Shown here: in pieces, positions 24,501 to 37,353 of the stretch
Numbering within the stretch: the stretch's first letter is position 1
Layout: each line of letters starts with the position of its first letter
NCBI GenBank assembly: GCA_019843655.1
Contig: JACDQD010000102.1
Span: 5,031,501-5,095,500 of the forward strand
From: Lethocerus indicus
Lineage: Eukaryota; Arthropoda; Insecta; Hemiptera; Belostomatidae
Direction: 5' to 3'
DNA: 64,000 nucleotides
Position numbers and translations under genes: made by a program
The notes under the pieces: generated by a model
What the model was told of the DNA's origin: nothing
What the model saw: only the letters and a program-made list of their open reading frames with translations
The model's database searches: none

Positions 24501-26197
24501 GCAGGGGATTTCCTCCCAATTAATATTCCAATGAGAACTGGAAATTTTTAGCGCCCTTTTCAAATTAAATGTCCTCCTTTGGAGTGTATTACAAGTAAAT
24601 GGGGCTCTCCGAACGGTGCTACCGTTTAGACATGCGGCAAGCGTATTTGCAGGTTACGTACATCAAAGAGCCAATACCATGCATTCCTCTAGTGCGTTCC
24701 CAAATGCCCGAGGGAATATTTAAGTACAATTACTCGCCAAAGCGTAATTAGATTGTCATAATTTATTATGATAGCTCAATTCAATGAACAATAAAATAAC
24801 AAGGAATGTAAGAGTTCTCCGCCAAGAATTAGTCGTGAAAATATATGCAGTAATTTGGAATTAATTACTAGGTTTTTGAGCAGATGAAACACTACTACTT
24901 ACAAAATGAGCGAGAAAAACAATAAATTATTATTCAACCTCCAGCAATTATGTTTCGTTTTTCTGGTATGCTATATAATTTTCATCGTATTACAATTGTG
25001 AGCCCGATCGAGTGTATTTATAATAGATTTAGAAATTTAAAATGTTACCTTGTAGAGAGGGGTAATTGTTTAGTAATATACAATGAAAAGGTAGAAATGA
25101 ATTTCGCTCCAGCTCGTCGACATTATTATTTCCGTAGGCTCCACTATTTGTTTCCACGAGGCAAGTTGTTTTTGAGCTTAAAGATTTGTAGGAATGGACT
25201 CGCCATTAAATATTTACCGATGACGAAAAGATACCATAAGTGGGGGCGCTTCCATGAATTACGTCCGCCCTTCCCCCTCGGGCCGTTACTTAAAACATTC
25301 ATTCAGTGCCAGTTTCGCTCTGTTACGGATGATATTTGCGGGAAGATGTAGAGAGGCGGAGATGTGAAACGGGGATGAAATACGCCGTGCAATGAGTTCG
25401 GACCGGGGTTAGCCCGATAGCCCACACGTGTGATTGAGGACCGGTCTCCTAATTAATAGCAGTCATAATTCAATAGCCGGCCGGCCTAATAGCCGGCGAT
25501 TCGTTTCGAGAGTTAGCTTCGGCTTAGCGGGGCATTAGTCCGCGGAGAACGTCCAAATCCCGAATGGATGACTACTCTCGAGTCTGGGCCCGGTTCGGAA
25601 TAAGTCCCGAAATTAATATTTCTGAAATGAAGCAACTTGCACCATTTGAAAATGTTACGCCCCAAAATATATTGCTACCTGAGAATCTGGCAGATCCACG
25701 TCACAACGTATACATAAATTGATTACGAGGGTGGTTTAATTAGTTTTCATCATAATCTCAATTCAGGGAGACACACTTGATTCAGCGAGATTCCAGGTTT
25801 TTCATCCCATCCGAAAGGTATTTTTTTCAAATCTTGTAAAATAACTATTCACCTTGTAAATTTAACGTACTTATCAATCCACCCTCGTATATCTGATTGA
25901 CACTACTTATGTATTCGTTAGAATAACAGGCCCAAATAAAGCGCAAATTCTAGCAAAAAATGATTGATTTACGCCTCCGGTAAGCCAAAGTAAGACGGCT
26001 AAAAGGAGCACTCAGGAGACGAAGTTAATTCGAGCCATTAATTTAAAAGCGGGTCGGGTAACAGTGCCAACTGTCCGCATACGTGATGTTTCCCCGTTGT
26101 TAGAAACAACATCGGAGATTACTGTCTTTTTAATAGCATATCGGGTTCCGTAACGGCTCCCCTGCCGTGTTCTGGGACCCAATTTATCATTGGTGGG
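21577..26197. other. Intron sequence, no supported gene
   Basis: A 146-codon minus-strand frame (21626-22066) and a 133-codon plus-strand frame (24950-25351) are the longest openings. Neither has recognisable motifs, splice context or a codon bias resembling the terminal exon, so I treat both as chance. GC-rich blocks occur at about 21640-21990, 22530-22740, 24290-24480 and 25380-25600. Confidence 0.35.
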
Positions 26198-26257
26198 CTC
26201 CTAAATGATGGACTTTAGGAGCGACACTGCAAGTATTTCTCCTAAAAAATAGGAGAA
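26198..26257. other. Twin short hairpins sharing the same arm sequence
   Basis: Hairpin 1 (26198-26221) pairs CTCCTAAA with TTTAGGAG across an 8-base loop. Hairpin 2 (26237-26257) pairs TTCTCCTA with TAGGAGAA across a 5-A loop. Both stems share the CTCCTA core, so the arms could also pair with each other. The structure is seen directly; any role is unknown. Confidence 0.6.
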
Positions 26258-27637
26258 GAGAAACTAACTATAAAAGGAAACTTCTGTTGGAAAGGTTAGT
26301 TTATTTTACATTACTGGAAGTTGTGCTCACTGTTTTTTCTCAGTTATATAATAGAGTCTAACTAACAAACAAGCCCTTTTTATATAAATACAGTAAAAGT
26401 TTTATTACTGGATTATTTTATACGATTCCGGAACAATTTGAAAACGTTTCGGCACTTAGGAAAACTTACACTTACTGAGGAATAATATTTATGATATCTT
26501 CAGTGTTAGAAGGGTACAGTCGCATATACAGGGAGTGGAGAGGACTAATAATAGCTCTTCACGAAGTTTCGACACTCGAGGAAAAGTTGCGTACTTGAAA
26601 GCGATTCACCGCGCTTATCAATTTAGCCCGACGCTGATTGCTTCTAAAGCGAATTCCACAACTTTGCCGAATTTGAATCGCTCCTTCTTTCTTCGTTACA
26701 CCACGCGTATCTCACATTGAGGCGATTGATAGACGTATATATCATTGCCCGTTTATATAGATCTCTGTACGCTGCAAGTTTGGACCAAACCAGAGTTCAA
26801 GTTATAGGGACGAAGTAGGAAATAATTATTTTTACGGTCGTTCTAATTGAGTGTGTCAATTGTGTTCTAATTGACCTCCCCCTCCCCGTACCCAATGTGT
26901 AGTTAGGTCGATTGTTCCGAATATCTGGTTCGAATTCTGACCCACTAATATTCGCTATTTGCCAATGCAAATTACCAGCCTGACACAACACCGGCTTGCA
27001 GTGTCGCTAATGAATAGAAAGCTGTCAAAACATCGCCTCGTCCCCCCTTTTTTTCTGCCGGAAATTGTTTGGCAAAAAGAGAATTCAAATTAAGAGATTA
27101 AGCATTCAGATTCGGACGGTAGTTTTCAAACCGCCCTGTTCGGACGAATCGCTCGCTTTATGAATATGTAGAACACTTTGAAGGCAGAAAAGCAAATTAG
27201 ATTATTTCCAAATGAATGTACACTGCATAATTCGAAAATCCAATCTGGATTTCCCATGGAACCTATTTTGCCTCTGTAATGTTAAGCAATCGGTGCAAAC
27301 AAAGTCGGTGATTGCTCGGGGGCTAATTTCTCGGACGTTAAATTACAAGTTTTTTATATCCGGGTAATCATTTTGCACTGTTACAACACTTTAACACTGA
27401 ATTTGGTACAATTTAGACTGATTGTAAAATGAATGGTGGATAAAAATAATGTCGATGCCACGACGTGATTTTTGAATAACTTGATCCCCACTTCAATAAG
27501 GGGGCGGCCACGCTTTCCGAAAGTTATCCACTGAAATTGGGTAATATTCAGGCTATTTAACAACCGTTTCATATAACTCTCGACTGAGAGTTGAACTTGG
27601 GAGAGGTAACTTGATGCGGGTTGCCACTGTAATCCCT

Positions 27638-27690
27638 ATTTGCTCAGCTTGGTAGCGGATTAGCCGGGGGTCAAGTTCCGGGACAGGATT
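27638..27690 (+). repeat. tRNA-like fragment, possible SINE head
   Basis: TGCTCAGCTTGGTAGCGG resembles a tRNA D-arm / A box, and about 20 bases later GGGTCAAGTTCCGGG resembles a T-arm / B box. The spacing is too short for a complete tRNA and no acceptor stem closes it, so this is not a functional tRNA gene. A relic of a tRNA-derived SINE is the most likely reading. Confidence 0.35.
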
Positions 27691-28041
27691 TCTGCTTCGA
27701 TTTCGAAGCGTCCAACTGGTATGTTTCGAACAGGAGCTTCCGATTGAGCACGTGGCAAAAAAAGTCAGAGGATTGAAAATAACATCACCCTGTACCAGAT
27801 AATTGGTTCGACGTTGCTCATGTCATTAATTAATTCTTCTACTGCTAAGCGTGACGTAGTTAAACTATGAAATGTCCGCACTAACCATTATATACATTCT
27901 ATACGTAAACACTGAGTAAATTGTCCCGAAGTTCAAAACGTAAATCAGGGGTAGTATAGTTACAGAGCGCCTAGTGCAATTGGCATAATCGTAGTGGTCC
28001 ACCGATATTGAACTATGGATAACATGGAGTAAATTCTACAG

Positions 28042-28062
28042 TAAATTATAGTCTATAATTTA
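28042..28062. other. 21-bp perfect palindrome
   Basis: TAAATTATAG, one central base, then CTATAATTTA. It is AT-rich and may be a chance or transient structure. It has no neighbouring feature. Confidence 0.5.
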
Positions 28063-30026
28063 TTGGAACAAGATATTTGTTATAACTCCTGAGTTATAGG
28101 CACAATCGGGTTAGATGCGCAAAAATCGCATCGGTCCACAATTTTGTCTCTGTAGAAAAATCAGTTTGCCAGTCGGTAACCGTCTCTCGAAAGTCATGAA
28201 TGTGCAAATCGTCGTGCAAATTTCAATCTGCACGGCCGATTCAGTCTTCGGCACCCTTCGCATTTGCTGTGCCAGCGAAATGGAGATTTTCGCGAGGAGC
28301 CCAGTCCCAGAGAAGATAGGCTATAATAGGCGCTACGCCTAGTTCAGTAGTCCGTCTGAGTGGAAATTGTAAATAGTTTACACGAAAATTGTTGAATATT
28401 GCGCACTGCCTACAGCGACGGCAATTCGAGTAAACCCATGTTGCGGTAATGATAGTGGCTGAATTCACCGGTAGGAAATACACGTACATATAAAGTTTCT
28501 TAGTACATTGAGCACAATATAAAGACGACGAAATTTATAAACTGAAGAGATAATTTCAAATTAAGAATTGTATATTATGAAATATATGCGTTTATAATGC
28601 ATATGAATTTATACATATAACGTGAATAGGGGAAAATACCATTAAGTACAAGCATGAAACATTATACTAAACTCAAAATTATGTGTGCGTAGACCTCAAG
28701 AGAAAATTGAAAGTGAGATGATGAAATTCATAACTTATAACAAAAACTTAATAAAAAAATGTACAGAAAGGCCAAATGATCGGTATTTCCTACAGATGAA
28801 CGCGGGGTTGCAATCAGATCCAATAAAGTTTGCCTAGACATTTTTTGCCTAGATTTTATAACACTGTTCAACATATTGAAGTACGGAGAATAACGAGTAA
28901 ATGTAATAAGTAATCCATTTATATGATAATTAAAGTAATTTGGTTATGTTTTTCAAGTCAACGGTCAGAAAGCTATCAGTTGTTTGTAATATGTCAATCA
29001 AATTGTTAATACTATATTTAGCTATAATCATTTTTAGTGTACATTTTTTAAGCGTCCGTATAGAACGCTCTTTCGCTATCTTTTTACAGCGTGTTTACGC
29101 GGCGGAATATAAACGGACACGTCCAAGTCGTACGTATGGAAACGCATCTGTGGATAAGGCTGATTAATTCGGCCTTTGTTGTTTTTCGGGGAAAAAAGTA
29201 TCGTTTTTATTTGGGCCGCCTATCTCTGGTGCCCGGGCGAAAAATATCGCAGGAAATCTGTCCTCTAAAAAGAGGAAGTGTGATCGAGCTGTCCAAATAA
29301 ATACCGGCCCTCTCGGATGACCGAACGTGATACTGCGTCCGCTATTCGAATAGCTGCGTTTAGTTCACTAAACCGGGCGTTCCATTAAAATATATCCGCT
29401 CAATTCGTCACCTTTCGCCAACTTCAGTTATATTCAATCGCTGCAGTAGTAGGGACGGAAATACAAGAAATTGCAAAAAGAAAAACCTCATCGATGCATT
29501 TGACGGCGAAAATAAATTCGGACAAATAATAAACCGCGGAATCCTAACACAGATTTCTATCAATCGAAATAGCAAGATTTTTGTGGACGAAATGCCAACA
29601 TGATTAAATTTAGAGGCTGCAACTAATTGTTGTTAGTTGATACATGTTTAATTAATCCATATGGTTTGAATGAAATTGTGTTATCATTAAAACGTTTAAC
29701 GCAATTTTTAATATCGGACGATAGTACAAAGTTATGTTTTATTACCTCACAGACTAATTAAAATAACAAAAAGGATTTATAATAAAAAACAAAGCATGTG
29801 GTTTCATGCCAAACGTGCCGTTTTACATAGAGTGATCATAGAACGCGTGCTTCGGCAGTCCTCTGGAATATAGATCGTTACCGGAAACATGGAAAGAAAT
29901 CTGGAGGCGAGTGGGCGGGACCGCTAAGACAAATGGTGTACAAAAGACCAATGATCAATCATCATTCATCACCCCCCTCCCAATTATCATCATTACTCCC
30001 TTAACTGGGAAGCAAGATAGAAGAGC

Positions 30027-30046
30027 AGAGAGAGAGAGAGAGAGAT
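30027..30046 (+). repeat. (GA)n microsatellite
   Basis: This is a short run of about nine GA units within a purine-rich stretch. Confidence 0.85.
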
Positions 30047-30719
30047 AAAGAGGGGAACATCTGTCTGCCGATAATTATGATTCATTGCCGAAGCGCCCTT
30101 GACTCCCTTAGTTCACTCTAACTCATCCTCCAGAAATTCAATTTAAAAATGGGTTTCAATGTCTCTTCAAGTGCTCAATATAGAAGACTCAACTGTCGGA
30201 ACACATGTCTTAAATGATTTTCTATTAGGGGTAAAGTACAATAGATTTTGTTAATTATTCTGATTGGCGCTTCCTAGTCCTAATCTAACCTGTCTCTCCT
30301 AAAACTCCGCCTTCTGAGTGCCACAAGACCAAACTTTTATAAAGCGCCTGTGATTTCTAATGAAAAATCAATTTCCAATAACTGATTCACTCATATCGGT
30401 TTCTGCTTCTCTTAATCGTTAGTAGCGACAGTAACGCGTGTCGGATGGAGACCCTGCCTCATGAGGATGAATGTGTGACTGTATAATATTTCGTTTGAAT
30501 GAGTTGACACACATTTTCCAGTTGTTTTGTAAGTTAAATACGGATTTCAGATATAATTAATCCGTATTGACAGGCACTTAAGGCCAAGAACAAGACGAGA
30601 GAAAGTTTCTAAATATGTCCCGTTAATGGATCGTCCTCTTTCAATCTTCAGGAGTGCTACAGTTCTTCCAAGAAACAGTGCTTCCAAGTAATTTGTCCCG
30701 GAAGTCTCTCAACCGTGAC

Positions 30720-31240
30720 TCGGCAAACGATCGGCTGATTTTGGCTATTTGGCGAACTCAGATTAAAACCGGCAGTGCAAACCCGGTGCGACTTTCGGGG
30801 CGGGGCACTCTAAATTAGTCTCGAATAGCCCGGGGCCCCGGCTCAAATACAGCCCGAAACTCACAACTCCTGTTAAATACGATAAAGCTCGTCGCCCCGC
30901 CGGGAATGCGTCAAGTTCTACTGAGCCCCAATTATCCTTCCGGGCTAACTTCGGGATATTAAAAACGAAGATTTTAATCGGAGTGTTCCGACCGCGGCCG
31001 GAACCTCAGAGAACCCCAACCCACCCCACGGGGAACGAGCGAGAAGAACTTTTCCGGAATTGAAACCCCGGAGGTCAATTATAAAAACATTTATTCCGAC
31101 TTTGAAAAGTTTTTGATCCGAAATAAAAGCCGGCTAATTGAATTTCGGCCGCGTTGCCCGGCTCCGAAAGGGGAATTGAAGATGAAAGCCCGGGCCCGGC
31201 ATAAAAGGATGCCTTTTTCGCACAGACCGTTGAATCAATT
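30720..31240. other. GC-rich intronic block with self-complementary words
   Basis: A sharply GC-richer block sits within AT-rich intron. It includes the 12-bp palindrome CCGGGGCCCCGG at 30830-30841 and repeated CCCGG/CCGGG words interleaved with AATTAA-type words. No frame is convincingly coding. The composition is typical of the many GC blocks in this window; it could be a conserved regulatory element, but only alignment would show that. Confidence 0.35.
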
Positions 31241-32500
31241 TTATTCCACCGATAATCGGATAAATCTTATTATAAATTAGTAGATGGCGCCACAATTTTT
31301 GAGGCAACATCAAAAAGCGGTTCCGGTAAGCTCTTTCTTATACTTCCTCTTAACAGGGTGCGACATCTAATCATTCCAATGTTTCTTTGAATTTTCCGAT
31401 TCTTTTGAATGCATAAGGTTAGTGGAATTCGCGTTTGATTTCAGGGTGATGTCTATTGACACATAATGACCGATGCTTAAAAGATTACGGACAGGAAAAT
31501 ATATTTCAGATCTTTCCGACCTTTAATTGTTTAATACAATTTATTTAATAACATTCAAATTCAACGTCTCAATACAAAATTTAAAATAAACCGTCACTAG
31601 TAAACTGATGAAAATAAAATTAGGCCCCCGTCCGGTTACCGTATTGCAATCACAGTAAAACTAATTAAACTTATCCTCATATGATTTAAATTTTGTTACA
31701 ATTATGTCGATATTTTGTTATTTTGTATTTTTCTTATTTTTAATAGTTTTTAAATGCCAGTGACTTGTATTCAAGATTGAGGTCAAACTAGGGTTCTGTA
31801 CGGACAGAAGAAATCCACTAAAGGAATAGCAATCATTGGGACGATATTGCGTTTACTATTGTTCCACGAACAATTATAGCAACCATTGTAAGGCAGACTC
31901 TGTTCCGCTCTGTTGTTTTTAAAGTCAATTGCTTTTATAACAGACCTTCTTATCTGGCGGCTTTCGGACCGAGGTTTAATTTTTCCTCCAAGCCTATTTT
32001 AATAATCATTTTAATTATTCAGTCTTAGGTTAAATAGGGAGCAATGTATTTTAAATTGTATATTTTGTACTCGGTCCCTTCTCCTGGCGAAATTGGCAAT
32101 CTCGTTTTGGCAATAGAAGTAGCTGCGGGGGACTTTATATTTGAATTTTCATGAATCAAAATGTTATTACAATATTCCTTCACAAGAATCACTCGCCAAA
32201 ACAATTCATTATTTTATCCCAATTTCAAGCAAGCTCTATAATATAACCAATATTTCAGACGGCGTTCTGATGAATACTCATATTTCTTACCCCTATTATA
32301 TAGTCAAGTAAAACGTTGTAGTTTTATTGTTAAAGTTCACAAACTAATCAGCATTAATAAGTTGAAAATACTTATAAGTGACAATAAATTAAGATGGTAA
32401 ATCTGGATTGTACGATCTATCGTCACATTAACACAACACATAGAAGGTATACCTGTTGATCCAAAAATTATTGAAAAAAGTTTATTTTTAGTAATCTAGT
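31241..32500. other. Intron sequence, nothing recognised
   Basis: AT-rich DNA with no open frame of note, no RNA-like fold recognised and no repeat copy found. Confidence 0.4.
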
Positions 32501-32645
32501 TAATCGGCGCAAATGCACCCAACGAAATTTAGTTAAGTACATTTCCGCACCACACTCAGGGGCGGCGCTAGTTTATCGGTGCAAGTGTACCCAACAAACC
32601 TTAGTTAGGTACATTCCCGCGCCACACTTAGGGGGCGCTAGTTAA
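32501..32645 (-). repeat. Two-copy tandem repeat, inverted relative to the 11.4 kb copy
   Basis: Two units of about 72 bases share TTAGTTAAGTACATTTCCGC and GGGCGCTAGTT words. Read on the minus strand they match the pair at 11407-11539. The two arrays therefore face each other across about 21 kb. The units have diverged by several substitutions each, which argues against recent duplication of the whole array. Confidence 0.75.
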
Positions 32646-35600
32646 AATAAAATGTTTAAAGCCAACGAAATGGAACTATTTCGAGAATACAATTATTATA
32701 AAATAAGATTCTTACTGCTGAGCTACATTGAACCGAATAACTAAGGATTCATTTTAAACAAAGGATACCGAAGAATAATTAAATTACCAAAGCTGTCATT
32801 ATTGAATGCAAATATTTATTTTATTTTTTATTTGTAAGCCAACCGAGAAAGAGCTCCGGTAATTTAGATGGTTCTAGGATCTAAATTAAATAAATGAGTT
32901 ACGTAAATAAATTTATAAATAATTCAGAATAAATAAAAGAAATTCTCTTCGCAGATCCGAGGCTGGGTTTCTACAAATAGGCCGCCTTTCGTATCTTTTG
33001 TTTTTTTGTAGACTGGAGCTCTGTCAAGACCAATCGACATCCATTCTCGAAGTAGGCCCCCCCCGGAACTTTCCTTCTGAGTGAAGTGATTCCCAAATTA
33101 AATTGGTACAGAGTATCGACAGCGGTGCCTTTCAATTCGGTTAACGGCTCATTGGACGAGCGAGTACCATTCACTCCCACCGAATAGGCATTAAGTGGAT
33201 TTCTTCGCCTGGCAGCCAGCGGCGGCCTCCAGAAGCGGACGATCAATTCTAATTCCCCCCCAACCCCCTACTGAGGGTCGCTGAACGCTCCGCCGGCCAC
33301 TTCCGTTATTGGGCCATCAATTTTGCAAATAATTCGAAAAGCCGTTAGTGGACCAACGATGATAAAATATGCCGAATAACTGCAGCAGCACTGGTGTCCC
33401 CTCGTGGGGGATTCACGTTCCATCAACTACCACAATATTTTATACGTACCTCTGCACTTCCAGGCCCAATTTGGGCAAGCCATTTCGTCTACAATCAACA
33501 GTTCATCAGGTGGTTGTGCTATTCCCTCGTCGAAAACGGCATCTCATTAATAACCATTTTACAATGATAAAGAGATGCTATCTTGGTATCGAAGATAAAA
33601 AAATTCTTCTGTAAACATTTATTTAAAGTCGAACAGTATATTCATTGAATCCTGCTGAAGTTTGAACAGTATATTCATAGAATGTAAAAATCATTTTCCG
33701 TAGAACATATTAAATCTCGTTTAATTTTTGTTTAATTTAATGTATTTGGAGTCTGTAGCGCTTTATCTAGTTCTTTATCTAGTTTCGGAATGCTTCGAGA
33801 GTATATTGAATAGGATATAATGTCGGCAGGTAAGTAAGTGGAAAACCGAGGTCAACCCAGTTGGGAAATCTAACATTTCCCCTACATTATGTACACAGCT
33901 GTTGGAAGGTTGATTGTTTTACTATAAACAAGGCGGAAGGACTTGTTGTGAGTAGAGGCGGTAGGTGAGATTTTGAACGAAATTTTGAAAATCGACGATT
34001 CAATCAACTGTGTCAGAGGTTTGATAAGGAAGCGTTCTGGGCGAGTTCGAATAATCGGTGGGGTGGTACCCCCGTCCCATTCTTTTTTTTTGGCAGGGGG
34101 AAAATCAAAATCCTCTGACCTCGACCCAGTGAAAAGTTAAGGTTAACTCAATTTTAGAGCCGGTCATCTTTTATTCACAAGTTAGTAAGGGGAGACTAAT
34201 TTGATTTGGGAGGGCCCCGGCTGACGACACAACGTCCCCCGGGGACAAACGACTTACTCCAGACACTTGAAGCGGGCTTCAAAGTAAACACTCGGCGCAA
34301 ACTGGAGAACTAAAAAGGTCAATTTCTAAAGTGCTCTATCTCTCCTTCCTCATTCCATTCGGCTTGTTGTCTCTTTAGCATATAACTTTGTTTCAAACGT
34401 ACAGTAATTGCTTCTCTAAAAATAGTCTAAACTGAATTATATTTCCCTGTAATTATAAATCCATATTATTTATTAAATCCGTAATATTGTATTTTACAAT
34501 ATACATTTAAGTACTCAAATAAATATTAGTGTTGTGTCATTTATAATACATTTTTCTACCCTAAAAAGTCTATCATAAATAGTTGACAGGTTTATTTGGT
34601 TTATGCAGGAATTTTTTCTCTCTCGCCTAGTTGACATCAGAGAAAGTTTAGCTTTCATACTGGCTGCTGCCCGGAGAACAAAAAATATTGGTTAATTATT
34701 GACTTCGTCGGCAGGGAGACTATTATCGCGTAGTGGTCCACAATCGGCAATTAGACCGGACACAGTTTACAAAATGACTTTAACGAATAAAAAATTCAAC
34801 CGTTAATTCATGGATAAAGGAGGTTCACCACACTTCTATATAACCACAACAGATTAATGGAATACTTCTTTAGGTGTATTTTTTGGCATAATTTGTGCCA
34901 AACGCGCACATAAAACGTCCAGATGAAATAACCAAAGCAGATTAATGACCTGAATGAAAATTAGAAGCTCAAACCGACGGGTTGTATGGAGTTTGTGTAA
35001 TTAAATATGAGTTACAGTATTTAACGAGGATGATACAAGAGGATCAGCAAACCCTGATCCCCTGATTAGTAAAATATTACCAAAATATTGTCACAATTCA
35101 ATTTAATCTAAAAAATGAAGAAATGTTTTTCTTATCTCTCGGACTCCAGCATTTCACCTAACGAGCATGTTGTTTAGTTATGAATTAGTGGTGGAACCAA
35201 AGGTGGCGAGCAGTTAATACCGGCAATTGGTTGTTGCGCTATGTACCGAGGCAATTATTCGGAGAATGCATTTGTGAAGACAGTGCGGGTGCAAATGCAT
35301 TATACGCCCGTGAAACTGACTCCGGGCCGTATACTTAACGTAGACGAAAGGGCTGAGAGTAGGCCAAGATGCTCCGTTCTCGGAGGCTGACAAATGGTCG
35401 GTGAACCATTGTCTCCGAGCGTCGGAAACTAACAAAGCCCCGAACAATTAACCAGAAAACAATACAGTTGTTGACCTCAACTACACGATTCATTAACGCC
35501 CTTTGTCCAATTTGACATTAGGAACATTCCAAACTCCGCCATCGGTGAGTTATGTTATATTAGGATTTGCATAAAAATAAATCCGAACTTCCGAACGGAA

Positions 35601-36973
35601 CTAGAAACACGCATTTATCACGCAGCAGTTAGTACCTGCTTAATATCTTAATTCTATATAATAATGGTTTCAGATATTATTAGAAGGTTCGGAATATACA
35701 ACCGGCATAGTATTCATGAATATGGCACCAATAATTTTGGGGAACATATGTAGTAATGTTCCTCACAGGGTGGGCCTAGACACACCAGTTTCTGAGACCG
35801 ATTCGATGTTATCGACATATTGAGAAGAGATATTGAACTATCCGCACGAAGTAAATGTTTAATGGAGATATAAATTTTCCAAAATTGGCATAATGCAGGA
35901 CCGATTAGTGATTAAGCAGCTCAAAATCATGCCTCCTCCCCAAGTTAATTATGACGTTTTCAAAATTCTGATTCGCGTATCTGTGCTTCGTAATGAAAAT
36001 ATGAACCAGCAATTAATGATCACTGCTGTCTGAATTTGAATACTGATGCCCTGCACACTAAACGCCCGTCGCATATTTATAGCTCTCCAAATGGTATGAA
36101 AGCATTCTTGGATGAATTATGTATGTATTCTTTTACGTATTTATGAATATATTTAAATACTTTTCCGTTTTCCTCGCTTTAAAGACTTATTCAGCAGTTC
36201 TTCTTTAACTTATAGTTTAAAAAATGATTATATGATAATAAAATGATTCAAATTTCATATGGATTTCCAATTAGTATTACCCTATAGTGTCCGCGTAAAT
36301 CGTGCGGGAAATACTATTATAGTGTTCACTCTTTCCACACCAATGCTTCTCAAAAACCCTTTTTCAGATTACGGCTGTGTAATGTGTCACATGTATTCAT
36401 CACACGTTATGTGAAACGCTGCAAAATTATTAGTGCAGCTCACAATGATTCGCGGAGTTTATTAAATACAATTTGACGGATTCTTCTCGTAGAACTGAAC
36501 TATGCCAACTTTCACTACCTCTATTGATATAGGTGAACGGTCTGAAATATTCATTCTCTCCCTACGGGGAGATAAGGAATTCGCTCGTTTTAGTGTGGCA
36601 AGTGTGGTCACTCAGTCAGTATGTAGCAGCTGGAGGATGTTGATGGGGCCGACAAAACTGTCTATTTATTTCTCCCTATATGCACGCAATGCAGAGGTCC
36701 CACTTGGCGTTCACTTGAAAAGTCGCCGCTTTGATCTTGAATTTGACTTGGTACCGGTGGGACATTGGGCGAGTTCGGTTAATTTCGGCATGTCTGATTA
36801 ACGTGGACGGGTCAGTGAACCAGTGCAGATTCGCGGCCGGTCGGAGCGTACAGGTCGTCACGCAAACATGAACACTGTTCGTTGTGTAAATGTGTCCCGC
36901 TGCACTTGATAAGGGGGGCGGGGAGGGACCAGAAGCGACAGACGCACGCCGACCGAATAAACTGAAGAAGCCG
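32646..36973. other. Intron sequence, no supported exon
   Basis: A perfect donor (CGGCAG|GTAAGT) lies at 33829/33830, just after an ATG at 33819; all three frames upstream of it contain stops, so at most it could end an alternative first exon. Two short direct repeats (GAACAGTATATTCAT) lie at about 33628 and 33663. Plus-strand codons 36502-36801 (99) and minus-strand 32971-33246 (91) are open but carry no known motif. Confidence 0.35.
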
Positions 36974-37353
36974 TTGACCCAGATATTTTTTTTTTAACCT
37001 TTTTTATTTTTGTACAATCAACTACGTATAGTTATGGGTACAACTGATGAGTGTTTTCTTTTCACATGAATGCCTCGATAAAAGAGACCACCCAATGATG
37101 GCACTTTTTCCACATGAACAGTTTATGGCTTCGGGCTAGTGGGGAGATAATGGATGGGAAACAGAGGAAAGGGACTGAACAACTGGATTTGGATGTGGAG
37201 AGAGGCGGGAATGGAATTTAAGGAAGCGTGATTTTGCGACTTCTTCGACTGTCGTTATGTTGAGGTCATTATGGATTGTTCGGTTAAAAACATACCAGGG
37301 AGCATTAAGGATGGTACGAAGGACTTTTGATTGGAATCTCTTGACCCAGATAT
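36974..37353 (-). mobile_element. 5'-truncated Jockey-like LINE with 13-bp target-site duplication
   Basis: The 13 bases TTGACCCAGATAT occur at 36974-36986 and 37341-37353 and flank an insert of about 354 bases. On the minus strand the insert starts at the RT segment GAGATTCCAATCAAAAG, which also occurs in the 20.8 kb LINE. It continues through the same 3' ORF and 3' UTR and ends in an A-rich tail, seen here as the T-run after 36986. Compared with the 20.8 kb copy it lacks about 57 bases spanning the end of the ORF, near 37125-37145. It contains only the last third of the RT C-terminal region and is non-functional. The intact duplication supports a discrete insertion. Confidence 0.9.

Noticed and set aside
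24950..25351. 133-codon plus-strand open frame
   Set aside because: Biased toward Arg/Tyr/Phe as expected from AT-rich random DNA, with no motif or splice support.
32971..33246. 91-codon minus-strand ORF
   Set aside because: Passes through a run of seven or more G/C bases, has no recognised domain and lies in intron-like DNA.
34630..34695. 60-base phase 1-1 segment after CTCTCTCGCCTAG
   Set aside because: The acceptor is good but the only donor is GTTAAT, the length is minimal and no frame or composition signal is present.
36502..36801. 99-codon plus-strand ORF starting with ATG
   Set aside because: Looks protein-like in composition but has no motif, promoter or splice evidence. One such frame is expected by chance in 64 kb.
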